A stretch of DNA of 11,788 nucleotides. Origin: Microcaldota archaeon (GTDB lineage Archaea; Micrarchaeota; Micrarchaeia; Micrarchaeales; Micrarchaeaceae). The translations under genes and the position numbers were made by a program. How positions within the stretch are numbered: position 1 is the first letter of the stretch; every line of letters starts with the position of its first letter. The notes beneath the pieces are model-generated. The model saw only the letters and a program-made list of their open reading frames with translations. It ran no database searches and was not told the origin of the DNA. Below are positions 1 to 5,911 of this stretch, in pieces. The stretch lies in NCBI GenBank assembly GCA_021793035.1, contig JAJYTM010000008.1, forward strand, positions 4,594 to 16,381, written 5' to 3'.

Positions 1-356
1 CCTATGCCTACGGTCTGCATTGTGAACTTGACTGTCTCATCTGCAGCAATGAATGCGTAATGCTCTGCGATGAAATCCTCTCCATCGCCGAGGGTAAGCT
101 GGTATATCTTGCCAGGCAGCACCCCCGCAACAGTGATATGTCCGGGCTCATCCTTAGCAGCGAACTCCGTGAGAAAGCCAGTGGCGCCTGTGACCTTCCT
201 CTCTATTGCTCCTACTATCCCTCCCACCATTCGCGGAGTCATTATCACAGACTTGCTCTTGCTCACAAGCTTTCCCGAATCAGAATATATCTTTTCTCCG
301 ACATCAAGGCTTATCCTCACAGCCTGCATGCTTCCCCCTATTACCTCGTATTTCAT
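1..356 (-). CDS. AIM24 / TIGR00266 (DUF124) family protein, 5' part only
   Basis: Partial gene: the start and 118 codons are inside the window and the rest runs off the left edge. Translation begins MKYEVIGGSMQAVRISLDVG and continues with EKIYSDSGKLV, a glycine-rich GGIVGAIERKVTG stretch (about 45-57), GHITVAGVLPGKIYQLTL (72-89) and FIAEHYAFIAADETVKF (95-111). This order matches what I recall of the AIM24/TIGR00266 beta-sheet family: start MkYEI.G, an 'ephysical' acidic-Gly segment, GG..G...R..TG, then a 'pG.i..l.L.dGe.fi...aFlA' block. Family members are usually about 220-260 residues, so roughly half is visible. The biochemical role is not settled; yeast Aim24 is linked to mitochondrial inner-membrane organisation and the prokaryotic proteins are uncharacterised. 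The ATG at 356 fits the family N terminus and lies about 30 bases below a TATA-like element, which suggests a leaderless or short-leader transcript. Confidence 0.8.
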   Translation of the reverse strand, partial: MKYEVIGGSMQAVRISLDVGEKIYSDSGKLVSKSKSVIMTPRMVGGIVGAIERKVTGATGFLTEFAAKDEPGHITVAGVLPGKIYQLTLGDGEDFIAEHYAFIAADETVKFTMQTVGI

Positions 357-382
357 GCAACCACAGACTAATATTGAACAAT

Positions 383-397
383 AGTATCTTATAGATG
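383..397 (-). promoter_or_regulatory. TATA-like promoter of the AIM24-family gene
   Basis: On the minus strand the sequence reads CATCTATAAGATA, ending about 29 bases before the ATG at 356. With the usual archaeal TATA-to-start distance of about 25 bases, transcription would begin within a few bases of the start codon. No Shine-Dalgarno is seen in the ten bases before the ATG, which agrees with a leaderless message. Judged by eye only. Confidence 0.4.
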
Positions 398-575
398 CCT
401 ACCAAAGAACCGCCAACGTTTCTAAGGCTTTGCAGATGGCCGCTACAAAAGACCGCAATCTACGGCCGGTCAGCAACTATCCAAATTCAATGATTGAACT
501 GTCAGGAAGGCAGATGATAGAAGAAAAGGCCGGACAATCAAGCCAATACCGCTGCGCACCATCTACTGAGTAATA
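398..575. other. intergenic stretch between AIM24-family gene and thermosome, no gene recognised
   Basis: This stretch holds no convincing gene. On the plus strand two tiny reading frames (395-493, 32 codons; 490-573, 27 codons) overlap by ATGA, but neither has a recognisable product or ribosome binding site. Small inverted arms are present: GACCG at 451-455 with CGGTC at 467-471, and GGCCG with CGGCC in the same area. GGCCGG occurs twice (near 465 and 530) followed by similar bases. The best-looking TATA sequence of the whole window lies at its upper edge (579-588, minus sense), so an unannotated leader or small RNA remains possible. Confidence 0.3.
486..498. repeat. 13-base palindrome, possible operator
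   Basis: TTCAATGATTGAA is a perfect inverted repeat (6 + 1 + 6) between the thermosome stop and the AIM24-family promoter. The one-base centre is too tight for an RNA hairpin, so if it means anything it would be a dimeric protein-binding site. The inner nine bases TCAATGATT recur at 2312-2320 in the thermosome leader. Confidence 0.3.
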
Positions 576-577
576 AA

Positions 578-588
578 TATTATATAAA
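578..588 (-). promoter_or_regulatory. strong TATA-box match of unassigned use
   Basis: On the minus strand this reads TTTATATAATA, close to the archaeal TATA consensus. It lies about 225 bases before the AIM24-family start and within the region just after the thermosome gene. It could start a long-leader or small transcript at about 555, or it may merely be AT-rich sequence belonging to the thermosome terminator. The element is nearly symmetric, so direction is uncertain. Confidence 0.3.
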
Positions 589-589
589 G

Positions 590-626
590 CAAAAGAAATT
601 GAAAAAAGAAAAAGAAAAGAGAAAGA
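590..626 (-). terminator. T-rich terminator of the thermosome gene
   Basis: Directly after the thermosome stop codon the minus strand becomes almost pure pyrimidine, with runs TTTCTCTTTTC, TTTTTC and TTTTTTC over about 35 bases. Archaeal intrinsic termination needs such U-rich RNA and no hairpin; none is seen here. Position right behind the gene makes this the clearest terminator of the window. Confidence 0.7.
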
Positions 627-632
627 CAGCAA

Positions 633-2291
633 TCAATCCATCTCTCCTCCCATACCTCCAGGCATTCCTCCCGCACCTGCTCCGCCGCTCGGCTTGCTCC
701 TGGAACTTATCATGTCGTCTATCCTAAGGATTATCTCAGCGGCTTCGCTTGCGCTGTATATCGCCTGCTCCTTTATCCTGAGCGGCTCATATACGCCGAG
801 CCTGTTCATGTCTCCGATAGCGTTCTTGAATATGTCAACACCTGTGTTGCTGCCGTCCTTTGTCCTGTGCCTGCTCCTTAGCTGCACCAGCGTGTCAATC
901 GCATCCATTCCTGCACTCTCGGAAAGCGTCTTAGGTATGACTTCAAGCGCATCTGCGAACTTCTGTATGGCAAGCTGCTCCCTTCCTCCAACATTGTTGG
1001 AGTAGTTCCTCAGTGCGTTGGCGAGGTCTACCTCTATGCTGCCTCCTCCCAGTACATATTCGCCGTCTTCTATAACGCTCGATATGGCACCTATCACGTC
1101 AGTGACCATCCTCTCGCCCTCATCGACGACATGCTGGGTACCTCCGCGTATGAACAGCGTCACGCTCTTCGGGTTCTTGCAGTCCTCCACGAACACCATC
1201 TGCTCCCCAGACACTTTCCTCTCCTCAACGAGGCCCGCGTATCCAAGGTCTTCCTGACTCAGGTCATCGAGGCTTGTCACTATCTTGCCTCCCGCCGCCT
1301 TTGTCATCTTCTCCATGTCGCTCTTCTTCACCCTCCTTACTGCCAATATGCCTGCCTTCGCCAGATAGTGCTGCGCTACGTCGTCTATGCCCTTCTGCGT
1401 TACTACGACGTTCGCCTTGCTCTTTACTATCTTACCGACCATGTCCTTGAGCATCTTCTCCTCCTGCTGCAGGAATGATTGCATCTGCTCCGGCGATGTT
1501 ATCTCTATCTTTGCATCTGTTTCGGTCTTCTCTATCTCTAGAGCTACGTCCAGCAGTGCTATCCTTGCGTTCTTTATCGACTTCGGCATTCCAGGATGCG
1601 CCACCTCCTTGTCTATCAGCACTCCGTTTATCAATGCCGTGTCTCCAACGGTCCCTCCCGCCTTCTTCTCTATCTTTATTAGGTCATGGTCTATGACTAT
1701 CTTGCCCTTAGCATCTTTGTCCATTACCTGCTTTACTGCCCTTATTATGAGCTTGCTTATGTAAGCCTTTACCTGGTCGTCGCCTACATTCTTGGAGCCC
1801 ATCGAAACCATTGCTATTTTCTGCAATATGGCCTCATCCGAAGCATCGACCTTCTTCGCCTTTTCCCGGAGTATCGACGATGCTTTTTCTGCAGCCATCT
1901 TGTATCCCTTTATGACTGTAGTGGGGTGCACGCCCTGCTCCAGTAGGTCTCCAGCACCGCGCAGGAGCTCGCCTGCGATCACTACTACGCTTGTGGTTCC
2001 ATCGCCTACTTCCTTGTCTTGCGTCTTCGCTATGTCAACCATGATTTTTGCAACAGGATGCTCTACATTCATCTCCTCCAATATAGTAGCTCCGTCATTT
2101 GTTATTGTTATGTCGCCTAGATCACTAACCAGCATCTTGTCCATTCCTTTTGGTCCAAGGGCGCTCTTTATGGCTGTTGCAACTGCAATGCCGACCGCTA
2201 TGTTTGTCCTCTGCGCATCTCTTCCAAGAATCCTATTTGCACCCTCCGGAAGGTACAATACCTGTTGTCCATTCAATTGATTTTCTGCCAT
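633..2291 (-). CDS. thsA: thermosome subunit (group II chaperonin)
   Basis: ATP-driven cytosolic chaperonin that folds proteins inside a double-ring cage; archaeal rings contain eight or nine subunits. The 552-residue product has normal family length. Visible signatures: ALGPKGMDKM (44-53), NDGATI (65-70), GDGTTS (96-101) and the conserved Asp in VVDEGER (D390), which together form the nucleotide pocket; the central part (about 215-370) is the substrate-binding apical domain with its helical lid. The C terminus ends in a glycine-methionine tail, GGAGAGGMPGGMGGEMD, as in other thermosomes. The ATG at 2291 is preceded by GGGTGA six bases upstream, which fixes the start. Only one subunit gene is present here; a second may lie elsewhere. 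A T-rich terminator follows. The gene has its own leader with candidate promoter and palindromes, as expected for a heat-regulated gene. The symbol is generic; alpha versus beta cannot be told from this window. Confidence 0.98.
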   Translation of the reverse strand: MAENQLNGQQVLYLPEGANRILGRDAQRTNIAVGIAVATAIKSALGPKGMDKMLVSDLGDITITNDGATILEEMNVEHPVAKIMVDIAKTQDKEVGDGTTSVVVIAGELLRGAGDLLEQGVHPTTVIKGYKMAAEKASSILREKAKKVDASDEAILQKIAMVSMGSKNVGDDQVKAYISKLIIRAVKQVMDKDAKGKIVIDHDLIKIEKKAGGTVGDTALINGVLIDKEVAHPGMPKSIKNARIALLDVALEIEKTETDAKIEITSPEQMQSFLQQEEKMLKDMVGKIVKSKANVVVTQKGIDDVAQHYLAKAGILAVRRVKKSDMEKMTKAAGGKIVTSLDDLSQEDLGYAGLVEERKVSGEQMVFVEDCKNPKSVTLFIRGGTQHVVDEGERMVTDVIGAISSVIEDGEYVLGGGSIEVDLANALRNYSNNVGGREQLAIQKFADALEVIPKTLSESAGMDAIDTLVQLRSRHRTKDGSNTGVDIFKNAIGDMNRLGVYEPLRIKEQAIYSASEAAEIILRIDDMISSRSKPSGGAGAGGMPGGMGGEMD

Positions 2292-2297
2292 ATAATT

Positions 2298-2303
2298 TCA
2301 CCC
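2298..2303 (-). promoter_or_regulatory. ribosome binding site of the thermosome gene
   Basis: GGGTGA on the minus strand, six bases before the ATG at 2291. It pairs with the 3' end of archaeal 16S rRNA (…AUCACCUCC) and supports the chosen start. Confidence 0.7.
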
Positions 2304-2345
2304 TTTAAGCATCAATGATTTAGTTCAGAATCGTTTTATTGCACT

Positions 2346-2358
2346 GCTCTATAAGAAC
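2346..2358 (-). promoter_or_regulatory. candidate TATA element of the thermosome gene
   Basis: Minus strand GTTCTTATAGAGC. A start about 25 bases downstream would give a leader of roughly 35 bases containing the GGGTGA ribosome site. A competing TATA-like sequence, CTATAAATATCTTA, lies at 2442-2455 directly behind the Mrp stop codon and would give a leader of about 125 bases. I cannot decide between them by eye. Confidence 0.4.
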
Positions 2359-2385
2359 ATTGCATGTATGTAGTTGATATCAGTA

Positions 2386-2420
2386 AAGTGCATATTTCAT
2401 TTACATGTATTAATACACTT
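2386..2420. repeat. nested palindromes upstream of the thermosome gene
   Basis: TGTATTAATACA at 2406-2417 is a perfect 12-base palindrome. It sits inside a looser inverted repeat with arms AAGTG (2386-2390) and CACTT (2416-2420). CATGTAT occurs twice in direct orientation (2364-2370 and 2404-2410). Such elements 50-100 bases ahead of a chaperonin start are reasonable candidates for a heat-shock regulator site, but AT-rich intergenic DNA also produces palindromes by chance. Confidence 0.35.
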
Positions 2421-2460
2421 CACAGCCCTATATATGCAGATAAGATATTTATAGCTTGCT

Positions 2461-3297
2461 CTATTTCCCGCCTACCAAGCCGTTAACAATGCCGCTGAAT
2501 GCGCTGTCTATGTCCTCATATTTCAAGACGGCAACCTCCCCATTATCGCTCGCTTCGCTGAACCGCCTATCTCTCCCTATCCTTCCTATCATCTTCGCCC
2601 CAGATGCTTTCAGCAGCTCGTCCATACTCCCCTCACTTCCTTCATACATGTTCTCGACTACGCCCAATACGGCCTTGCCCAGCCTTCTTGCCATCATGGC
2701 GGAACGAATCGAATTGAGCATTGCGATTTTCTGCGGTGTCGTCACTATGACGAAGCCGTCTATGTCAAGCACCTGCATTATGGTCAATGGTGCATCAGAG
2801 GTGCCGGGCGGCAGGTCTATTATCAGATAGTCCAATGGCCCCCAATCTGTGTTCTCAAAGAAATCGTACAGCATCTTAACTATTATGGGCCCTCTCCATA
2901 TTATCGGCTTCTTAAGATCGTCTACGAGCATCGCAGTCGAAGCTACCTTGACGCCTTCCTTCACAAGCGGCTTTAACGGAAACGAAGCGGTGTCCATCAT
3001 CTCACTGATTCCGAGGAACATGGTAATGTTGGGACAGTCTATGTCGGCATCGAGCAGGCCGACGGAAAAGCCCTTCTTGGAAAGCTCGTAAGCGATGTTT
3101 ACCGCTACAGTCGTCTTGCCGACTCCTCCCTTTGCGCTGTATATGCCTATCTTGTGCTTTATGTTTGAAAGCTTCTTCTTTATCCTGTCGCGCGTGTTCA
3201 GCGTGTTTATGAAAGAGGGATGCATAACTTCATCATTAGGCTTTTGGCCTGCCCCTTCGAAATTGCCGCCACCCGCTTCTTTATTATCATTTTCCAT
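2461..3297 (-). CDS. Mrp/NBP35 (ApbC)-family P-loop ATPase, lacking the CxxC cluster motif
   Basis: Cytosolic ParA/MinD-superfamily ATPase; well-studied Mrp/NBP35 relatives carry and transfer [4Fe-4S] clusters to apoproteins. The 278-residue product shows a deviant Walker A, KGGVGKTT (56-63), with the signature lysine at 56; LLDADIDCPN (81-90); and the Mrp hallmark DLPPGTSDAPL (about 161-171), followed by VIVTTPQ. In classical Mrp proteins a CPxC pair that binds the bridging cluster follows 'VVENM'; here that place reads VVENMYEGSEGSMDELL, with no cysteine. The only cysteine in the protein is C88. The first 24 residues are acidic and glycine-rich and look disordered; M25 is a possible later start. 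It lies 42 bases behind the flippase-like gene and is probably cotranscribed with it. Family assignment is firm; a cluster-carrier function is doubtful. Confidence 0.9.
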   Translation of the reverse strand: MENDNKEAGGGNFEGAGQKPNDEVMHPSFINTLNTRDRIKKKLSNIKHKIGIYSAKGGVGKTTVAVNIAYELSKKGFSVGLLDADIDCPNITMFLGISEMMDTASFPLKPLVKEGVKVASTAMLVDDLKKPIIWRGPIIVKMLYDFFENTDWGPLDYLIIDLPPGTSDAPLTIMQVLDIDGFVIVTTPQKIAMLNSIRSAMMARRLGKAVLGVVENMYEGSEGSMDELLKASGAKMIGRIGRDRRFSEASDNGEVAVLKYEDIDSAFSGIVNGLVGGK

Positions 3298-3305
3298 AAA
3301 ACCAC

Positions 3306-3324
3306 AAGGCAGCTCTAGTGCCTT
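3306..3324 (-). other. small hairpin between flippase-like gene and Mrp gene
   Basis: Minus strand AAGGCA–7 bases–TGCCTT, six perfect pairs, ending about nine bases before the Mrp start codon. No U-tract follows, so it is unlikely to terminate transcription. It could occlude ribosome entry at the Mrp start, where no clear GGTGA site is seen. May be chance. Confidence 0.3.
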
Positions 3325-3339
3325 TCAATGCCGATGGAT

Positions 3340-4425
3340 TTATACGTGCCTTTTGCCAGTTTTTACCTTTCTACTATGTGTGTATATCCTCCCAAGCTTC
3401 TTACTGCTGAACCAATACCGGAAGCTGAAGAACAGGAAGCCGCTGCCCAGTGCCACACCAAACCACAGCGTCGCCAGCCTGGTCATTATTGTCGCCGCTG
3501 CACTTACCGATGAACTAATCCCAAACGTACTAGATATAAGCGCCACCATAGCTACATCGGCAGAACCTATAGTGCCCGGTATGAACGATACAATGCCAAT
3601 AAGCACCGACACTATGTATACGAGCACGCTTTTGAGCACGGGTACGTTAACGCCAAGGGCATGGAGAGACAGATAGAGCGAAAGCGAAGTCAGAAAATAT
3701 GCAGGAACTGTGAAAAGCAGGGAGAGCAGGTATACTCTTGGCGTGTTGAGCTTGCTCTGCGAAGCAAAATACTCTTCGCCATACAGTGCGAACACCTCGG
3801 ACAACTTGCCCCTAAATATCCTTTTCTTAAGTATATCAAAAAGCCATGGATTGAGGATAAATACAAATGGCAGGAGTATCACAAAATCTACTATCAGGAC
3901 GAAGGGCAGATAGGTAATGAAAAGCACGCCAAATATCAGGCTCAGCACTACGAAACCGAGAAAGTCGGTGAATATATCTACGCTCACTATTGGAAGTATC
4001 TCTACGAAATGCGTATCCGATACCCTATCGACCGTGTACGCAGATACGACCCTTCCTATTCTGCCTGGGGTGAGGTTCATTGCATAGAGAGACAGGTAGA
4101 TTATGAAATTCTTGACTTCCGATATCTTTATCTTTAGAATGCGCAGGTAATAGCGCCATTTGAAGAACCTTACAAAGAAGCTGAGGAATTGGAATACGAA
4201 TGCAAGAAGGTATATTAGGACATTGGCGTGTTCTATTGTTCCAAGTACCTCGAGCAGGCCTCCCTTAGAGAATACGGCAATACCTATGAAGACGATAAGG
4301 CTGGCCACCAGCAGTAGGACTACAAATCCAACAACCCTGTGCACCAGCTTGAAATAAGCTTCCCTTGAAGGCTTCTTCTGCTTGGCTATGAGCTGCCATA
4401 GTGTCTCTTTCTTCTTCACTGCCAT
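3340..4425 (-). CDS. flippase-like integral membrane protein (UPF0104 / LPG-synthase TM family, PF03706)
   Basis: Polytopic membrane protein, 361 residues from the ATG at 4425, with about eight hydrophobic segments (around 30-51, 68-86, 106-118, 145-171, 173-192, 231-254, 264-285, 318-337). Family signatures: RFFKWRYYLRIL (86-97), LTPGRIGRVV (118-127), IPGTIGSADVAMVAL (282-296), then RLATLWFGVALG (316-327). These correspond to the TPGr.GE, PGG.G..E and R...W motifs of the membrane half of MprF and of archaeal AglD-like proteins, which are thought to move lipid-linked substrates across the membrane; there is no lysyl-transferase domain here. The C-terminal tail is strongly basic and cytosolic. 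An in-frame TTG at 4515 would add 30 residues, but that extension runs through a highly folded hairpin and has no ribosome site, so I prefer 4425. Substrate unknown. It stands ahead of the Mrp gene, probably in one transcript. Confidence 0.85.
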   Translation of the reverse strand: MAVKKKETLWQLIAKQKKPSREAYFKLVHRVVGFVVLLLVASLIVFIGIAVFSKGGLLEVLGTIEHANVLIYLLAFVFQFLSFFVRFFKWRYYLRILKIKISEVKNFIIYLSLYAMNLTPGRIGRVVSAYTVDRVSDTHFVEILPIVSVDIFTDFLGFVVLSLIFGVLFITYLPFVLIVDFVILLPFVFILNPWLFDILKKRIFRGKLSEVFALYGEEYFASQSKLNTPRVYLLSLLFTVPAYFLTSLSLYLSLHALGVNVPVLKSVLVYIVSVLIGIVSFIPGTIGSADVAMVALISSTFGISSSVSAAATIMTRLATLWFGVALGSGFLFFSFRYWFSSKKLGRIYTHSRKVKTGKRHV

Positions 4426-4470
4426 CAAATACCCTGGTCCAGAAATGCCTTTTGGCTTATCATACAATTT

Positions 4471-4537
4471 GTGCGCAATGCCTATAAGCCCTGCGCATTG
4501 AAGCTGTGCGCTCAATGCAAGCCCATAGGCCGCGCAC
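4471..4537 (-). ncRNA. long structured RNA hairpin, undescribed element
   Basis: Minus-strand pairing, 5' arm to 3' arm: GTGCGC (4537-4532) with GCGCAC (4476-4471); GCCTAT (4530-4525) with ATAGGC (4485-4480); GGGCTT (4524-4519) with GGGCTT (4491-4486); GCATTGAG (4518-4511) with TTCAATGC (4502-4495). The loop is eight bases. Interruptions are one base against three, and a three-base bulge. About 26 pairs form. The two GGGCTT strands can pair only as RNA in minus sense, using four G-U wobbles; the opposite strand would show A-C mismatches. The element fills the gap between the oxidoreductase stop (4546) and the flippase-like start (4425). It could be a processed RNA, an intercistronic regulatory or stabilising structure, or a small palindromic mobile element. 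It has no T-tract behind it and so is not a standard terminator. Pairing is seen directly; an RNA role is inferred. Confidence 0.55.
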
Positions 4538-4545
4538 TTCTATCA

Positions 4546-5160
4546 TCAGGAGCTTTTTATCAGGTTTATGCCGATTCCTGTGCCAAGCTTTTTGCCATAG
4601 CCCAACTCTATGAGCAATAGCCCAGCCGGTTCTATATATCTGGCTTTATCCAGTGCGCCGACATCTATCGGTTCCATATTTATGCTTCTGGCCAGATCCA
4701 TTACCTTTGCCTTTGCATCTTCGTCATCGCCTGCTATAAACGTAGTGAGCTTCTCGTTGCCAACCTGCCCCGTTTTCATGTTCTCTGCGAATATGGTGTT
4801 GAATGCCTTGACCACCTTTGCATCTTTCGCATGTTTTGCAATCTCTTCAGCAGCAGATTCGCTAAATCCTTTTGCCCATTTGAAATTCTTATCGAGCGGA
4901 TTGGATACATCTACTATAATCTTCCCCTTCTCTGCGCCATGCATCTCATGTATCGCTTCTTTTGCAGCGCCAAAAGGCACAGCGAGTATTATCATGTCTG
5001 CGTTTTTCGCGGCTTCATCTATGCTTGCCACGTTTGCATTGCCCATCCTGCTCTTTGCCTCGTCCGGTCTCCTCGAGCCATAAACAACATCGTTGCTCTT
5101 TGATAACGCTTCACCAAGGCTCCTGCCAACATTACCTGTGCCCACTATAGCTATTCTCAT
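4546..5160 (-). CDS. NAD(P)-binding oxidoreductase, COG2085 / F420-dependent NADP reductase-like
   Basis: Soluble Rossmann-fold protein, 204 residues. Nucleotide site GTGNVG (7-12) follows the first beta strand; SRRP (29-32) after the second strand favours NADP(H) over NAD(H). Further family blocks: AVPFGA (60-65), IIVDVSNPL (81-89), VVKAFNT (116-122) and TFIAGDDEDAK (140-150), then ARYIEPAGLLLIELGYG (173-189). These are typical of the COG2085 dinucleotide-binding family, which includes archaeal F420H2:NADP+ oxidoreductase (Fno). Whether this protein uses F420 cannot be read from sequence; many close homologues act on other substrates, and nothing else in the window relates to F420. The start ATG follows GTGAT by three bases. 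The reading frame ends with three consecutive in-frame stops (TGA TGA TAG), after which the RNA hairpin begins. Confidence 0.82.
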   Translation of the reverse strand: MRIAIVGTGNVGRSLGEALSKSNDVVYGSRRPDEAKSRMGNANVASIDEAAKNADMIILAVPFGAAKEAIHEMHGAEKGKIIVDVSNPLDKNFKWAKGFSESAAEEIAKHAKDAKVVKAFNTIFAENMKTGQVGNEKLTTFIAGDDEDAKAKVMDLARSINMEPIDVGALDKARYIEPAGLLLIELGYGKKLGTGIGINLIKSS

Positions 5161-5180
5161 TTTATCACATAATCCTATGC

Positions 5181-5197
5181 AATAAAAAATCTAAAAA
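5181..5197 (-). terminator. T-rich tract: terminator of the membrane-protein gene and promoter candidate for the oxidoreductase
   Basis: Minus strand TTTTTAGATTTTTTATT within the 59-base gap between the two genes. The run of T can end transcription of the gene at 5220-5822, and the same AT-rich block lies 21-37 bases before the oxidoreductase ATG at 5160, a normal distance for a TATA element. A GTGAT ribosome site is at 5164-5168. Confidence 0.45.
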
Positions 5198-5219
5198 CCT
5201 GCCCTTCTCTCAACCTTCT

Positions 5220-5822
5220 TCAAGCCTTAGGACGCATGGAGCCTGCCTTCCCCATCGGGCCTGCTAGGCCTTTCTTGTATCCGTGCTTGTATGCAGCATG
5301 CACTATGATGAAAGCTATGAGCACTGCAATGATTATTACTACAAGCCCGCTGCCCTGCGACCTCCTTGTGCTGCGCGTTATTATGCTCGCAGATTCCTTG
5401 AAGGCCGATACGTACATCCATATATCGAAGCCAAGCGCAAAAGAGTTGTATATGGCTATAAGTATGCTCCAGACGTTTCTCTTCTGCGCCGCAATGATTA
5501 TTGACTGGATCGTTATTATTAGGCCGAACCCTATTATGAGGATGCCCAGGAACACCAGGTTGAAGCTGAGTATGAATTCCAACGTAGCGAAAGATATATA
5601 GCCCAGCCAGGCTGCAGCAAGGCCTAGCACGGTAGCTATCACATAGACCGAGCCGACGAAACCCAGGCCCACGGCAGATATGGCGCTTGCTTTCTTGAAT
5701 TTTGACTTGTCGTTTGTCTTTTTCAGCATGCCGAGGCTGAATCCGCCTGCATATGCATCCCAGATGGATATGACAAAATCTACAGCAATGATTATTATTG
5801 TAAATATTTCAGCGAAAGACAT
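5220..5822 (-). CDS. five-helix membrane protein of unknown function
   Basis: I do not recognise the family. The 200-residue product has hydrophobic segments at about 5-22, 47-72, 80-110 (long), 117-137 and 158-177, and a basic, glycine-rich C-terminal tail (YKHGYKKGLAGPMGKAGSMRPKA region) likely in the cytoplasm. No signal peptide is apparent; the first segment would act as a membrane anchor. The end of helix 1 reads WDAYAGGF (21-28) and helix 4 reads YNSFALGF (125-132), a similar aromatic-[DN]-small-aromatic-A-x-G-F pattern that may mark an internal duplication. The basic stretch KKTNDKSKFKK (34-44) makes a cytosolic loop. GGGTGAT three bases ahead of the ATG at 5822 fixes the start. It is transcribed divergently from the esterase gene. 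Possible roles such as transport or channel are open. Confidence 0.8.
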   Translation of the reverse strand: MSFAEIFTIIIIAVDFVISIWDAYAGGFSLGMLKKTNDKSKFKKASAISAVGLGFVGSVYVIATVLGLAAAWLGYISFATLEFILSFNLVFLGILIIGFGLIITIQSIIIAAQKRNVWSILIAIYNSFALGFDIWMYVSAFKESASIITRSTRRSQGSGLVVIIIAVLIAFIIVHAAYKHGYKKGLAGPMGKAGSMRPKA

Positions 5823-5911
5823 GCAATCACCCTCTTGGCCTCTCAGCGAACAACTAAAAATTATACAGAATCATTTTAAACCAAAACGTTGATATACCTG
5901 ATGGTGTCGAG
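5823..5911. promoter_or_regulatory. divergent promoter region
   Basis: Eighty-nine bases between two divergent starts. Leftward: ribosome site GGGTGAT (5826-5832) and TATA-like GTATAATTTTT (minus strand of 5856-5866), about 35 bases before the ATG at 5822. Rightward: TATA-like ATTTTAAACC (5873-5882), 30-39 bases before the ATG at 5912, and a GGTG at 5903-5906 as a weak ribosome site. The two TATA elements lie less than 20 bases apart, so one bound protein could control both genes. Confidence 0.5.

Noticed and set aside
395..573. Two tiny plus-strand frames (32 and 27 codons) joined by an ATGA overlap
   Set aside because: No ribosome site, no recognisable sequence, and they lie over promoter and terminator signals of the opposite strand; the overlap is easily chance.
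1792..2280. Long plus-strand open frame opposite the thermosome gene
   Set aside because: It is antisense to a clear chaperonin and its Ser/Pro-rich product is an ordinary shadow of the real coding frame.
2442..2455. CTATAAATATCTTA behind the Mrp stop as that gene's terminator
   Set aside because: It is AT-rich but lacks a T-run; it looks more like an alternative TATA element for the thermosome gene.
3095..3676. 193-codon plus-strand frame spanning the Mrp and flippase-like genes
   Set aside because: Both genes on the other strand show strong family motifs; the frame crosses their boundary and has no domain of its own.
4426..4515. Thirty-residue N-terminal extension of the flippase-like protein from a TTG start
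   Set aside because: The extension runs through the long hairpin, has no ribosome site, and its residues look unlike an N terminus of this family; the ATG at 4425 is a better start.
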